In this document: piece by piece, positions 24,023 through 35,030 of the stretch | Layout: each line of letters opens with the position of its first letter | Numbering within the stretch: the stretch's first letter is position 1 | From: Arctopsyche grandis | Taxonomy: Eukaryota > Arthropoda > Insecta > Trichoptera > Hydropsychidae | Length of the DNA stretch: 64,000 bases | Assembly: GCF_051622035.1 (NCBI RefSeq) | Contig: NC_135355.1 | Span: 25,957,986 to 26,021,985 of the forward strand | Direction: 5' to 3' | Notes under the pieces: model-generated | The model's input: the letters and a program-made list of their open reading frames with translations, nothing else | The model's database searches: none | What the model was told of the DNA's origin: nothing | Translations under genes and position numbers: made by a program

Positions 24023-24307
24023 GATTATGTCCAAAAGAGTATTGAGAATGCCATTAGTAGACAGGAGACTGCAACATATGGTGATTTTCTTTCTCCAATT
24101 CTAGCACATTTCCAAAATGTACCCAATAAACTGAAAGAAAATTTTTTAAATTGTTTATATAATACATATATAGACATACTAGAAATTACAAAGATGCTAT
24201 ATGTAAATACAAACCCTGTTTTATGCCTGTCCATAACACTAGGAAACAGCGATCTCAAGTATGTACATGTGCAGATCAAAAATAGAACGACCGACAGTAA
24301 ACTTTGA
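24023..24307 (+). CDS. Possible last exon of a BESS-motif protein
   Basis: An open frame runs from about 23981 to a TGA at 24305. An AG at 24021-24022 could be the acceptor, but the preceding pyrimidine tract is poor and distant. The translated core, [20 protein letters not shown] followed by [12 protein letters not shown], matches the BESS pattern: hydrophobic F/L-L..L.P.. then P..K..F...V..LL. BESS usually lies at the C-terminus of MADF-BESS DNA-binding proteins, where it mediates protein contacts. The MADF half is not visible upstream. It could equally be a pseudogene fragment. No start codon fits well; the frame has GTG at 23990. Confidence 0.35.
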   Translation, partial: DYVQKSIENAISRQETATYGDFLSPILAHFQNVPNKLKENFLNCLYNTYIDILEITKMLYVNTNPVLCLSITLGNSDLKYVHVQIKNRTTDSKL

Positions 24308-24907
24308 AAATTGAATATAGCACTCTATAAAGAAAAGAAATAACAGTATTTAAAATGTACATAAAAATCATAGCATCTTATATTAACCTTCAATTAAAAC
24401 ACAAGACGGAAGCTTAATAATTTTAATCATTTCAACACTACAAATGAACTTGTAATCGAAAACTGAATTTAAATAAGATTAATTGATTCATATTATTCAT
24501 AAATTTAATGAAAATTAACCAAACTTACCATTTTGACAGAGAGCAACGTGACGTTTCAAACGTCAAAACGCTTGTGTAGTGTGGCCAGAGTAAAAAAATG
24601 TGAATTTAAATTTATATGGCACAATTTTTCTCTCACTTCAGTTTTAAATAGTTTCAATATTATACCTGTTCTTCATGTTGGACGAATATAAACAAATACC
24701 GCCCTGTCAAACGTGTAAGTGGTACGTTTTTTCAAAGTTGGCTTAATTTGTAAGTCGAACGTTGTATAAATATTATTACTCAGCTTTGTACACTTTTGTT
24801 AGCTCAGTACTCTGGCGGTATTCTTTTAGAGTTGACACAAATGTGATAACACAAATAAATAAAATAACAGTGTCACGTTTTTATGAATTCGTTCAAAATA
24901 ATCGAAT

Positions 24908-27234
24908 TTAACCTTTCCTTACCGGTGATAGAAACATAGTCGACATTTACTCTAATTGTATGAATATCTCTTTAAATATACTAAATACAGAGTTCATATT
25001 TTGGGTATTCCTCAGCAATAAATTAATGTATTAGATAGAATTATTATAATATACACGTATTTATCTGACGCAACAGAAAAAAATATTTTATCGAAGAATC
25101 GGGCATAATGCGCAAATGCAGTGTGTGTTATTACGTTTTTTCCTTCAGTCGTGTCCCGTTCTCGGTGCGCGCGTGTTGTTTTTTTCGTTTCGGAGCTTTT
25201 TTGTACCGTGTGGACCAGCACTTTATTTGTGTTTCTTGATTATTATATTGTAAATACGGTAATAATTATTTAATGTTATTTTTTTTTTAATTTGCTATGC
25301 TACATTGTATATTATATTTATATTTTCAAAGACAATTTTAATTTTTGAAAAAAATGGCTGAAAGAAATTTGATGAATGAAGAGGAATATGATAGCGATCT
25401 CGATTTTGAAATAAATGATAATTTTACTGATACGGAAGATTTTATTGAAGATATGGAAGATACAGATTCGGAATTAGAGGCCAGTGAAAATGAAGACGAA
25501 GAAGTGTATACATCGAATCATGGATTTCAATGGAATTCATTACCACCATCATCCTCAAGACGTAGAGAGTGCAATATTGTTACCGAAAATTCAGGACTTA
25601 TAAATGGTAGCACTACTGTAAATACTATTAGAGAAATGTTCTCTTTGTTTATAAATTCAAATATGGTGAGAGAAATATGTGAACAAACGAATCGTCAGTT
25701 ACATCGTACATCCACGAAAATTATCGAGCCGATATTGGCAGAAGAATTGCTTGCATTCATTGGAATAATGCTTGCGTCTGGCAGAAATAGGACCCGAAAA
25801 TTAAGCTTAAATGAATTGTGGACTAATGACAGCGCTTTTTGCCAACCATTTTTTACGGCATCTATGTCTCGGGATAGGTTCATCACAATATTCAGTCAAA
25901 TTCGTTTTGACGACAAAGAAACCAGACAAGAAAGAATACAAGTGTCGTCTGATAAATTAGAACCTATCAGGACAATTTTTAATAAATTTGTAGAAGAATG
26001 TAAACGTAATAATTCTCCAAGTTGCAACATTACTGTGGATGAACGTTTGGCTACCTATAGAGGCAATTGCCCATTCCGCGTGTATATGAAGTCGAAACCC
26101 GGTAGATATGGAATAAAAATGTGGGTATCGGCTGACTCTTCAACAGCATATATATTAAATATACAGGTTTATACAGGTATGGTTAATAATTGCCGAGAGA
26201 TAAATCAAGGGAATCGTGTAGTGATGGATTAAGTTCAACCGCAATATGGCACCAATAGAGGTGTAACAACGGACAACTTTTTTACTTCGGTGGCATTAGC
26301 TGATAACCTTTTAGATAAAGGGCTAACTCTAACTGGTACCCTACGTAAAAATAAACGGGAAATTCCTAAAGAATTTTTACCATCGAAACATAGACTTTTA
26401 CACAGTAGCTTGTTTGGTTTTACATCAACCAAGACATTAGTTTCGTATGTGCCAAAAAAAAATAAAGCAGTTTTGCTATTGTCTACTCAATTTCATGACA
26501 GTGAAGTGAGTAGTCATGAAGAAAAGAAGCCGGAAATAATAATGTTTTATAATAAAACAAAAGGTGCAGTAGATACCGGCGATAAAATGTTTTTATGGAG
26601 ATGCTGGATATAGCTGCGCTAAATGCATATTTGCTATGGGCGCAGAAATATCCAGAATGGAAGGCGAATAACAGAAGTCGACGAAAATTATTTATTAGAG
26701 AACTTAGTTTGGAATTAGCTATGCCCAATATTGTATTTTTTTTATTTACGTTTACTTCTCATTTTTTTTTTATCAATTTATGTATTTGTGTATTAAAATT
26801 ATTATTGTGAAAATAAATACATGAAAAGTACATATAAACATATTTTATTTTATTTGATGAAAAAATTGAATATATTTTTACGCATAGGTTTTGAATCATC
26901 GCGTAATTCTGGCGGATGTGGCGTGATTTCTGATCAGCGAGTCGCGGAGTGGGGGCCTAGTGTTCGTCCTCACTTGGAGATGGGCGGCCTTCTGGGATTG
27001 TCGTTCACGCGTCTTCAATTTCATGCTTTTTAGATCGTTTTTAGCAGTATATTACCAATATTGATACATATATATTAATTTATATAGATACGGACTATTA
27101 CTATAGTCATGAATAGAAGGAAAAATGGTTAAATATTCATATTTATCAGACTTTAAAATCACGAATTTCTAGAACGACTGAGTCGACATCACCGCTGCAC
27201 GCGTAATTTTTTAGCACCGTAAGGGAAAGGTTAA
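24908..27234 (+). mobile_element. piggyBac element with TTAA target duplication
   Basis: TTAA at 24908-24911 and 27231-27234 brackets 2,319 bp. The left end is CCTTTCCTTACCGGTG and the right end is the complement of CCTTTCCCTTACGGTG. These are matching CCYT-type piggyBac termini. A broken transposase gene lies inside. GC-richer subterminal DNA at 26880-27010 and 27180-27220 fits the usual transposase-binding internal repeats. The clean TTAA on both sides suggests that the ends could still be recognised in trans. Confidence 0.9.
25354..26735 (+). pseudogene. piggyBac transposase, inactivated
   Basis: ATG 25354 (MAERNLMNEEE) opens an acidic N-terminus followed by the DDE_Tnp_1_7 domain. The first catalytic Asp is in ITVDERLATYRGNCPFR (codon 26038-26040), the second in VTTDNFFTS (26272-26274) and the third in KTKGAVDTGDKM (about 26570). 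The frame is cut by TAA at 26230-26232 and resumes in the same frame. Just after DTGDKM a deletion and frame change remove the stretch normally preceding the conserved LDIAALNAYLLW block, which appears in another frame at 26600. The cysteine-rich C-terminal zinc-binding tail is missing. Nonsense, deletion and truncation mean no activity. Confidence 0.9.
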
Positions 27235-27591
27235 AATAAAGAGGTGTCAAAGAATGACCCAAAAACATTCAATATACCCTAACTAACCTATTCTGATACG
27301 AGTAAACACTGAATTTTCTACAATTCAAATTATTGATATTCTATATTTTGACTGCTTACCTATTTGGTTACACTCGGTTATTGGAAAAAATAAGAACGTG
27401 TTGTAGATTTTTGTACGTTGGTGAAGTACAACATGCATTATGGTGAGGGTGTGGGCACAACAATGTACTCTGCACCGATACGGTTCAAACGTTAGAAAAG
27501 CGCCAGACAGACTAAACCACAGACTAACGACACGTGTACCTTATGCGTGCGCACTGCTCGCACTTACACTAAGCGAAATCTACCCGAAGTT

Positions 27592-27820
27592 CCGACATAT
27601 AGTACCGGTTTTAGGGGGGGGGGCTGGGTCGGGCGGCGCCCGAGAGTGCCAAATGAGTTAGGGCACCGAACGATGCGCAAAAGGCGTTTTAAAATTTAAA
27701 ATTAGAGCGCTAAAAGCCATTCAAAGTTTTAGATTAAAGCGCCAAAGGCGAAAGTTCTTTCTAAGGCTCAAAAAATTGCCCGAGGGCGCCATTGGGTGTA
27801 AGGCTGGCACTGCCGACATA
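27592..27820. mobile_element. hAT-type MITE with 8-bp TSD, copy B
   Basis: Element 27600-27812 (213 bp) aligns along its whole length with copy A at 8166-8383 (shared GAACGATGCGC, TTTTAAAATTTAAAATTAGA, GGCGAAAGTTCTTTCTAAGG). It is flanked by CCGACATA at 27592-27599 and 27813-27820. Its first base is T rather than C. Two copies with different, exact 8-bp duplications fix the element borders. Confidence 0.9.
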
Positions 27821-28479
27821 CCTGCCCTGTATACGTTCTGTGCGTCTGATACTTAAGTTCCGAATTTTTCCTTATTAAATTAAAACTCGCCAGAAAGATC
27901 CAACTCAATTTTAATAATTGCATATGTGGACATCGAAAGGTTACTCGTCATCTGATGTGCAATTTTTCATTCGTGAAGTCGAGAATTGCGTTTAAAGCAG
28001 CTATGGGGGATGAACGAATGAGACGACTGGCATGTTAATGCACGTGTTTTATTTATGACAGCCGAAGGCAGAGTGAGTAGCCGCTCTCCGAACCCAGCCG
28101 AGTTGGTCCCCACTCGCAGGAAGGTAACCAAACTCGACCATGTCGTATAGCGAGCCGCCACACAGCCATCCAGTTTATCTGTGGTTCAATCTGTCTGGCG
28201 CTTGTCGATCATTTGCACCAAACCCGCTCTGCACACACTTTTCATATTTCATGCTTTGTCACGAGGGCGCATTAGATTAAAATTTATTATAAAATGCGGC
28301 CTAATTTAACCGTCACCTTCTTTAATGTACGTATGTTCTATTGTTAGACGGCGCAAAGATATGTTTTACCATTTATAATTTGTGCGGCAAAGATTGGAAT
28401 GAGAGTCGACGATCATTGATGACGCGCAAATAGAACAGGGATGATTAGCTGGAATTGGGGACACCGGAGACAATGGACA
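27821..28479. other. Non-coding, moderately GC-rich
   Basis: No gene recognised. A block at 28010-28170 (GAGTAGCCGCTCTCCGAACC, AAACTCGACCATGTCGTATA) weakly resembles 4330-4450 and may be a diverged shared repeat. Confidence 0.35.
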
Positions 28480-28785
28480 TAGTTGGCGTTGCTATGGTAT
28501 ACGTCTAGTGAAAGTAGGCGCGCCGCAGTCGCACCGGCAGTCGACAGTCGGTAGTGTTCGCTAGTACATAGTTGCGGCTGTCACTGCAGTGGTCGCGCAG
28601 CCTTCGAGCTGTGTGGGTCTGCTGTTTGTGGGGGCTCCTGCGATGCGAGAAATACGGGGGCAGGGGCAGGGGCAGGGGCGGAGGCCTGTGCCCGAGGGGG
28701 TGGATTCCCCGGCCGAGTCGCTGTCGCTGAGGGTTTTGGGCCAACTCGCCAATCTGATGCATTCGAGGCCATCGATGTTAGTCGT
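28480..28785. promoter_or_regulatory. CpG-rich promoter-like island
   Basis: Strong local rise in G+C (GGCGCGCCGCAGTCGCACCG, GTGGTCGCGCAGCCTTCGAG). A CAGTCGACAGTCGGTAGT stretch resembles insect initiator-type start sites. GTTGCTATGGTATAC at 28488-28502 resembles an RFX X-box with one extra base. Overlapping short frames exist on both strands but none has a domain. It lies 2 kb upstream of PTAR1 exon 2 and could be that gene's promoter region, or belong to a minus-strand gene. Confidence 0.35.
28654..28681 (+). repeat. GGGGCA tandem repeat, G-quadruplex prone
   Basis: Four G-runs of four or five separated by CA/C (GGGGGCAGGGGCAGGGGCAG). This pattern can form an intramolecular G-quadruplex. 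Confidence 0.85.
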
Positions 28786-28787
28786 CG

Positions 28788-28875
28788 CTCCCCACTCCCC
28801 ACTCCCCACTCTCCACTCTCCACTCTCCACTCCCCACTCCCCACTCCCCACTCACCCACTCACCCACTCACCCAC
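28788..28875. repeat. CCCCACT/CTCCACT minisatellite
   Basis: About a dozen 7-bp units (CCCCACT and CTCCACT), passing into 8-bp CACCCACT units at the right end. Entirely pyrimidine-rich on the plus strand apart from single A residues. Higher-order switching between unit types is visible. Confidence 0.9.
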
Positions 28876-29165
28876 ATATGCCTTTCGCTGACACTTTCAC
28901 TTTTTTCTCATACGTTTGCTTCTCTGTTTTTATTTGTATCAAACTAGTGCGTTACTAAATCATCCAATACTGTGATAATATCGCTCAATGATATGTATTT
29001 TATTGTTTCCTTTAGCAAAATCATGACATCTTCCACTGACTATACGGCTTGTGCAAATCGATTATAAAAACAATATTATATTTATTACACACTAATATTT
29101 TATAAAGAAATCATTTCAATTTTTCAAAGAATTCTTCAAAGTACATAAATAAAAAATCTTTTCAA

Positions 29166-29876
29166 TACAGTAGAACCTCTATTATCCGGACTGATTGAGG
29201 ATGAAGGTAGTTCGGATAATCGAAAAAATCACCATTGACAGGGAATGACATGTACATTCAGTATGAATAATTTTTATTTGTCTGCATTTACATATACAAT
29301 AACATGGAAATTAATATTAAATTATTCTTTATTAAGAAATTCAATTATGGATTTTTGGTTAAAGTTGGCTGTTCTTTTGGAAGCTGCCAAATCGCGAATA
29401 CTTTGGACCAGGTATTGGCTGTCCAGACGATCGTCTTTGAATGAACCACATAAAAATACACTCTTCGACTTATTCATATCCTGATATTTTCATAAACTTA
29501 CGCTCCGCCCCGTCTTCTGACATTAAAGAATCAGTAAACTTCATAATTTTTCACTTTGTTTTTTATATACGAGATCATTGATGTTCCAACACCATATTTA
29601 TTTGACATAAAACGTCCGAAGACACCGCTTTCTAAAGCATTGATTGTATCTAATTTGTATTTTAATGATGATACAACATGTGTTCTTTTCCATATTGATA
29701 ATATTAAAAATAAATGTTTAAATCGTGATCAAATTTTCAAGAAAAAAAATTCGATTCAAAAAACTGATTCATTTCTCCGTCTTATTTTCGAACTTTTATA
29801 GTATGTATTAACGAAGCAGACAAACGTAAAATTTTTGTTTGTTTTTAACAATCTGTATAATCGAGATTCTACTGTA
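29166..29876 (-). mobile_element. pogo/Tigger-type element remnant
   Basis: The left end CAGTAGAACCTCTATTATCC at 29168 is preceded by TA. The right end at 29874 is the complement of CAGTAGAATCTCGATTATAC, followed by TA. CAGTAGAACCTC.ATTATCCG termini with TA duplications characterise pogo/Tigger (Tc1-mariner superfamily) elements. The 707-bp interior keeps only a scrap of transposase. Confidence 0.8.
29322..29477 (-). pseudogene. pogo-type transposase C-terminal scrap
   Basis: The minus-strand frame reads CGSFKDDRLDSQYLVQSIRD, LAASKRTANFNQKSIIEFL and stop. The block IRDLAA.KR followed by a short tail ending in I.(E/D)F(L/F) is typical of the last residues of pogo/Tigger transposases. No catalytic residues remain. 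Confidence 0.5.
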
Positions 29877-30167
29877 AATACATATAAAAATCATATTTTA
29901 TTGTACTTTCTTGAAAACGGCAATAAAATATGATTTTTCAGTTTGACCATATACTAGACTGCTCCAAGTTATCGCCCAACTTAATCTGGAATCAATGAAT
30001 AAAACATAAGCAAAATTCTCCATATATCACCGACCGAAATAGTTAAATGTATGGAAATATATACTGAACCTCATTCGCATACGTCGGAAGTAACATTTGC
30101 TCGCATTCGATTCTACATATTCCTTAAATTTAATAGTCTCCGTGTTTTTTACCTTTTATATTACGTA

Positions 30168-30463
30168 CTAGTCGTTTTACCCAGCTTCGCTCGGTAATTA
30201 TAATATAAACTGCTTAAACATGGCTAATCTAATAGTAAACATTCTGAAACTAATCTGGAAATGAAAAAAGAATCCGAAACCGGTACCGAAAAAGAAATCC
30301 GGAATCGGAATTGAAATCAGAACCGGGAATCGGAATCTAAATCGAAATTGCAATCGATATCATTGTCGTCATAGAAAATTTGATTTCTTCGATAACGTCA
30401 CAGATTCTACGAACCAAAACTTACATACATACAAAGTCTCTTTCGAAATTATAAATTAGATTA
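30168..30463 (+). repeat. Interspersed repeat Y, copy 3 (in PTAR1 intron or upstream region)
   Basis: Begins CTAGTCGTTTTACCCAGCTT and CGCTCGGTAATTATAATATA. It ends AAAGTCTCTTTCGAAATTAT. The middle has expanded into GGAATCGGAAT-type simple repeats. It ends 53 bp before the acceptor of PTAR1 exon 2, very close to where a branch point would be expected. Confidence 0.6.
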
Positions 30464-30515
30464 ATAACATTTCCTTTTAACACTTTATTAAATATGTACT
30501 TCTTTCCATTTCCAG

Positions 30516-30904
30516 AAAAGAATTTGAAATCATTCCAGTGGAGACCAACAATAGCAACAAGTCGCCAATTGTTCGTAACAATCAAAACTTGGGCTTGGAG
30601 TCGTGGTGCGTTAAACATATCTACAACTATGCATACAACAAGTTAATGGATGAATACTTCCTGAAGAAAAACTCGAAAAAGATCAATCACAATAATAGTA
30701 ATGTGGTTGATGCGTTACTTATGGGCGTACTGTTGATAAATCCCGACGTTGCCACCTTTTGGAACAAGCGTAAAGATATGGTGGTCGACGATCTGCTCAA
30801 TTATACGGAAGAATTAAAATTCACTAGAATCGTTCTGTCTCACAAGCCCAAATGCAATGAAGTGTTCGCATACAGGAAGTGGCACCTCAGACGATGTTTC
30901 ACAG
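30516..30904 (+). CDS. PTAR1: PTAR1, second coding exon
   Basis: The acceptor TCTTTCCATTTCCAG/A opens a frame reading KEFEIIPVE, then NKSPIVRNNQNLGLESWCVK, LLINPDVATFWNKRKDMV and CNEVFAYRKWHLRRCF. It ends at donor ACAG/GTAAGT in phase 1. It aligns with vertebrate PTAR1 from near its N-terminus (IP....NRSPIV...LGVESWCVK). The exon begins with the last base of a split codon, so a short first exon encoding the initiator and about 30 residues lies upstream; I could not find it. PTAR1 is a divergent prenyltransferase alpha subunit with PPTA helical repeats. It pairs with RabGGTB to form geranylgeranyltransferase III; in Drosophila the homologue is tempura. Here the first PPTA-like repeat is FAYRKWHLRR. 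Confidence 0.88.
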
Positions 30905-30973
30905 GTAAGTAAAAAGTTATACTTATTTAAACATATACCTATTTGTGATTCTAAAGATTGCCGTTCATTTTAG

Positions 30974-31878
30974 ATAACGATATTTCCCCATTCATGATAT
31001 CGAATCTCATCAGCGAAGAGTTGGATGTTGTTGATCACTGCGCTGAAAAATGTTCCAATAATTACCACGCTTGGAGTCACCGTATATGGGTAATCAATCA
31101 AATGAAGGCCAGCAACCAGATCAGTTTTATTTACAGTAGTGAATTATTTGAATCTGGTAAATGGCTGCCCACTCATGTATCAGATTACAGTGGCTTGCAC
31201 TACAGACAGTTTTGCCTAAAAAACCTGCTGGGAATTCAAAACTACTTGAGCCAAATTGATCCATTTTTAAATATCAAGTACAAAGATACCTTCAAGCAAT
31301 TCCTGCAGGCTAATGTGCCCAATTTTGAACCGCAATTTGACTGTAAGGGTTTTACCGAGAAAAAACTTATAAATAATATTTTGGGAAGCATTTTAGATTC
31401 TGAGACTGACTCTGATAAATATGTAAAAATTTATGATAACGTTTGTCTTCTCGTTTATGAACTAATGGTAAACGAAGATCTGTCTCGAATGTATTCGTCG
31501 CACGAGTCTTTATGGTGTCATAGAAGATTCATTTTGCAGCAGTTGATTAATATGATATTTGAATATTTCGGAGAGACCAAACCAAAAATAAATACTTCTT
31601 CGTCAGAATTGAATGATAGACACTTAAAAGTGGGTATAAATGATAATATAATTTCTTCGTTCAGAGATACACTCAAAAACGTTATCGTAGACAGAGAAAA
31701 CTTCAGTAAAGAACCTAAAATTCTAAGATGTGACAATCATTCTATTTACAGCAGTCTCTTGTACAAAGCTCTGACCTCAAATGAGAGGAAGTTTATTGAT
31801 GAACAGTTTAAAAGTGGCGATGAATTTTCAAAACGCTACGAAACTTGGCTAAAAGTTATGTTAAATTTTTCTGTTTAA
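30974..31878 (+). CDS. PTAR1: PTAR1, last coding exon
   Basis: The acceptor CATTTTAG/AT joins exon 30516-30904 across a 69-bp intron in matching phase (G+AT gives Asp). The frame runs 301 codons to TAA at 31876-31878. Three further PPTA repeats are visible: NNYHAWSHRIWVIN, DYSGLHYRQFCLKN and SLWCHRRFILQQ, each with the W/Y-x-x-R core. The combined exons give about 430 residues, near the family's usual length. The protein acts in the cytosol as the structural alpha subunit; catalysis is in the beta partner. No lesion is seen, so the gene looks functional. A 470-bp MITE begins 60 bp after the stop codon and probably forms part of the 3' UTR. Confidence 0.92.
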
Positions 31879-31928
31879 AGAAGCAAACTCTGTAAATAAT
31901 TCACAACACATGTATACGTACTTTTGTA

Positions 31929-32416
31929 TATAAAAAAGGTTGTGGCTATTTGCAGGTACGATATCTGCGAATTATTGGCTATTTGCAGGTACTATATCTG
32001 CGACAGGTGCAAAGCCTTCTGCGCATGCGCGTGAACTGTCACTGTCAGCGTGTTTTAAACCTCTTAAAGTTTAGTTTAGACGTAGAGTAAAAAATATAAT
32101 CAAAATTGTTAATATTATTAATTGTTAGAAAATTATTATCATATACTATATATTAAAAATAAAATAAATAAATAAATATACATACATCGTATAATACCTA
32201 CATACAAGTACAAGTCGCGAACTAGCTAAATGATATAAATCTATTTTAATGAACGATTGATTAAACAAGCCTAGCATACATTAAATGTAAGAAATTATAA
32301 TCAAATTAATTCACGCGCATGCGCAGAAGGCTTTGCGCATGTCGCAGATATAGTACCTGCAAATAGCCAATAATTCGCAGATATAGTACCAGCAAATAGC
32401 CACAACCTATAAAAAA
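31929..32416. mobile_element. MITE with about 97-bp TIRs and 9-bp TSD, at the PTAR1 3' end
   Basis: Element 31938-32407 (470 bp) starts GGTTGTGGCTATTTGC and ends with its complement. The arms match for about 97 bp with only a few mismatches. Each arm contains two tandem copies of a 33-bp unit (GGCTATTTGCAGGTAC...). Both sides carry TATAAAAAA. The 9-bp duplication suggests Mutator-like mobilisation. Internal AATAAA-rich DNA (32158-32175) may provide PTAR1 polyadenylation signals. Confidence 0.85.
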
Positions 32417-33590
32417 AGGTTCCAATTATATTGTTTAATTTTAGGTAAATGCATAGTAAACGTGATGCATTTATCTTGATGATTTTTTTTTAATTTTAAT
32501 TTTAAACTTTGACATGATCTATGATTATATAATGTGTGTATTATATATCTTGATAACATTTATTGCAACACACTCGATTTACCAAAACACTCATGTGCCA
32601 AAAATGAAAATTGATTACCTTGTTTTTAATTCAAAAATAAGAAAAACTTCTTGAATTAAAAAAAAAATAGATAATGGTCTTAATAAACTTACTAAATATT
32701 TTTTATCACACATGTCTATGAATAATATCTGTATACAATAATAGATTTAGATGGTTTTAGGACCTTATTTGTTTTTTTTTTCATTTTTTGAATGACTGAT
32801 TGTTCTGGTAAATCTGGAGCATGCTGTACCAGTATAAGAAATAATATATCACAAAAATTAATGCCAAAATTTTGATAATGCTGATATCCGATTTTAAAAT
32901 ATGTTATTGCAGTACCTACCTATTTATATACATATAATATGCAAACATTTTTGTACATTAATATCAATTTAATTAGTAGGTATCTAGAAAGCTTTCTCTA
33001 TAATCTAAAAGTAATTCATAAAATAATACATATTTATATTCAGCTCATAGTTATTATACCTATGTATGTAAATAAGAATTGAAAAATATTTATTATATTC
33101 CATGTTTGTCTTTTTCTTCATAGCGTGTTGTAAGATTATTAAAAATTTTCGTGTCTAATCATATTTTAGCTTATTGTTAATTAAACTTGAAAATGCCATA
33201 TCTTTTTGTAATAATTATTACCTCTTCTGTATTTAACTATTTTTCTTTTAAATTTCTTTGTATACATTGTTTTTTCAAAAATGAATCTTCCCAATTTTTA
33301 ATTAGTCTTCCTTTCAATATTTCCATTGTATGTATAAGAAATATTTTACATTTAATGACAACAGTTTAGTGTAATATAATACAGTTTCATATTTAATGTA
33401 AATATCTCATCTAATCTAAAATATACATATAATTGGATCTATGGCTCTCGTTTCTTATTCTGGATAGGCTCGAACATGTCTTAATTTGCTGTAAATAAAT
33501 TACCAACAAATCCTATTGTACAATACTTAAACATTAAGAAGTTAATTAAATTTATTTTTGTTGAAAATGTATTTTTAAAATAATTATCGG
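32417..33590. other. AT-rich intergenic DNA
   Basis: No genes or repeats recognised beyond poly-T/A runs. Confidence 0.45.
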
Positions 33591-33597
33591 TTTCTGT

Positions 33598-33598
<1 letters not shown>

Positions 33599-33683
<85 letters not shown>

Positions 33684-33688
33684 TTTTA
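33599..33688. repeat. (TA)n followed by poly-T
   Basis: About 33 TA units running straight into a T tract of more than twenty residues. On the minus strand this reads as poly-A then (TA)n, as left by an old retroposon tail, but no element body is recognisable on either side. Confidence 0.9.
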
Positions 33689-34789
33689 CCACATACATAC
33701 ATATGTGTGTGGACATATTTATTATTAAACTCTTCTTAATTGTGTGTTCATATCTTTAAAAAAATATGTATTAAATATTAATCTTCCTATTAGCAGCTTT
33801 TATTTCGATAATCAATATCAAAAAAGTTCATGATTTGATGATTGCGTGTATATTATAAATAAATTTTCGTATGTAGGTAATAATTTGTAAAATTTCTCTG
33901 TGTCAAATAAAACTTTTCACATTATGTATGTATGTACATTGTTTCAAATATTATTTCTGTTCTTCCGCGATTCAAATCAGAAAATCAAATTTAGCGCAAT
34001 TTAAATAAAGATTAATACCAAAGTTCAAGTTAAAAATAATGTACTTTTAATGTAATTTTGTATGCGTGTTTTGTCGTATGAATTTGTATATCTCGTTATA
34101 AGCTTGCATAGTATGTACCTATTGAATTAATATTATATGATAACAGTGCGATAAATTATTATTTAATAAAAACAATGGTCGTTTAAAACTATTTAAGTTT
34201 AATTTTCCAATCAAATCTGTAAATTCTATTCCAATTATGTTTTCATACAATCCTATTCAATGTCCTTACTTCATTCACAAATTATTATTTTATTCTAATA
34301 GTAACTTTACTCCAACCAATCAACGCTTAGGTGGGCTTGGTATATTATTGGTATTACAAACTAGGATCATTTTTGCAGAACCATGAACTAGAATTGAAAT
34401 AAATCTCCAAATTTCGTTACTCATACATGACATCCAAATATATGAAGCCCATCATCTAACCCTCATCCAAATAAGGTCCTCTTAAAATTTCAATAATTCA
34501 ATTATTGAAAAACTTTGGTTAATATCCTTCTACTACTTCCTTTATTGACTAGTCATTTGTTTAAATAAAACATTTTTAAATTTACATATACATATGTATG
34601 CTCGTTAGTAAAATAAAACCTATTTTTGCAACGCAACCGGATACAATTGCAATTACTATGGGATTATTTAACTTTATTTAAATTTATATTTAGGTTTTAC
34701 CTCTGAGCGACACCTATGATATTAAATTTGTGCATATACATTTAAATCTATCTATAGATTATAAATTTGAAATCATATTCAGTGGTGAC
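33689..34789. other. AT-rich intergenic DNA
   Basis: No supported feature. Confidence 0.4.
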
Positions 34790-35030
34790 AAATAGTAGGT
34801 CGAATGGTTTTTCCGGTTTGATGAGGAACCGTTTCAATAATGAAATCAGATCAATTAGCAAATTCTGATAGGAAACGATCGACTTGGAGTCACAAATATC
34901 TGAGTCTGACCAGCAGCACTGTAGCTATACTCCGAATAGATTCTATTCAATAGAGGACATCTCGGGACTTGGAACACAGGAGCCTCTCGGTGGATTGCAT
35001 TAACGCAACCAACGAGCTATACTGTATTAT
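34790..35030 (-). mobile_element. SINE copy, minus strand
   Basis: Complement of the SINE core and head: GAGGAACCGTTTCAATAATG, AGGAAACGATCGACTTGGAG, CTGACCAGCAGCA. Its head continues into a different block (CTCGGGACTTGGAACACAGG, GGTGGATTGCATTAACGCAA), which suggests another tRNA-head subfamily. Confidence 0.6.

Noticed and set aside
24529-24531. Minus-strand ATG immediately followed by a consensus donor (CAAAATG/GTAAGT)
   Set aside because: It could be a start codon exon, but no downstream minus-strand exon in phase 0 could be recognised.
24679-24750. Short frame MLDEYKQIPPCQTCKW with a GTAAGT inside, considered as PTAR1 exon 1
   Set aside because: The phase does not fit: joining to 30516 creates an immediate stop, and it does not resemble PTAR1 N-termini.
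28505-28891. Overlapping 85-100 codon frames on both strands with SGEWGV or PHSPLP repeats
   Set aside because: Produced by the CCCCACT minisatellite and GC-rich island; no start context or domain on either strand.
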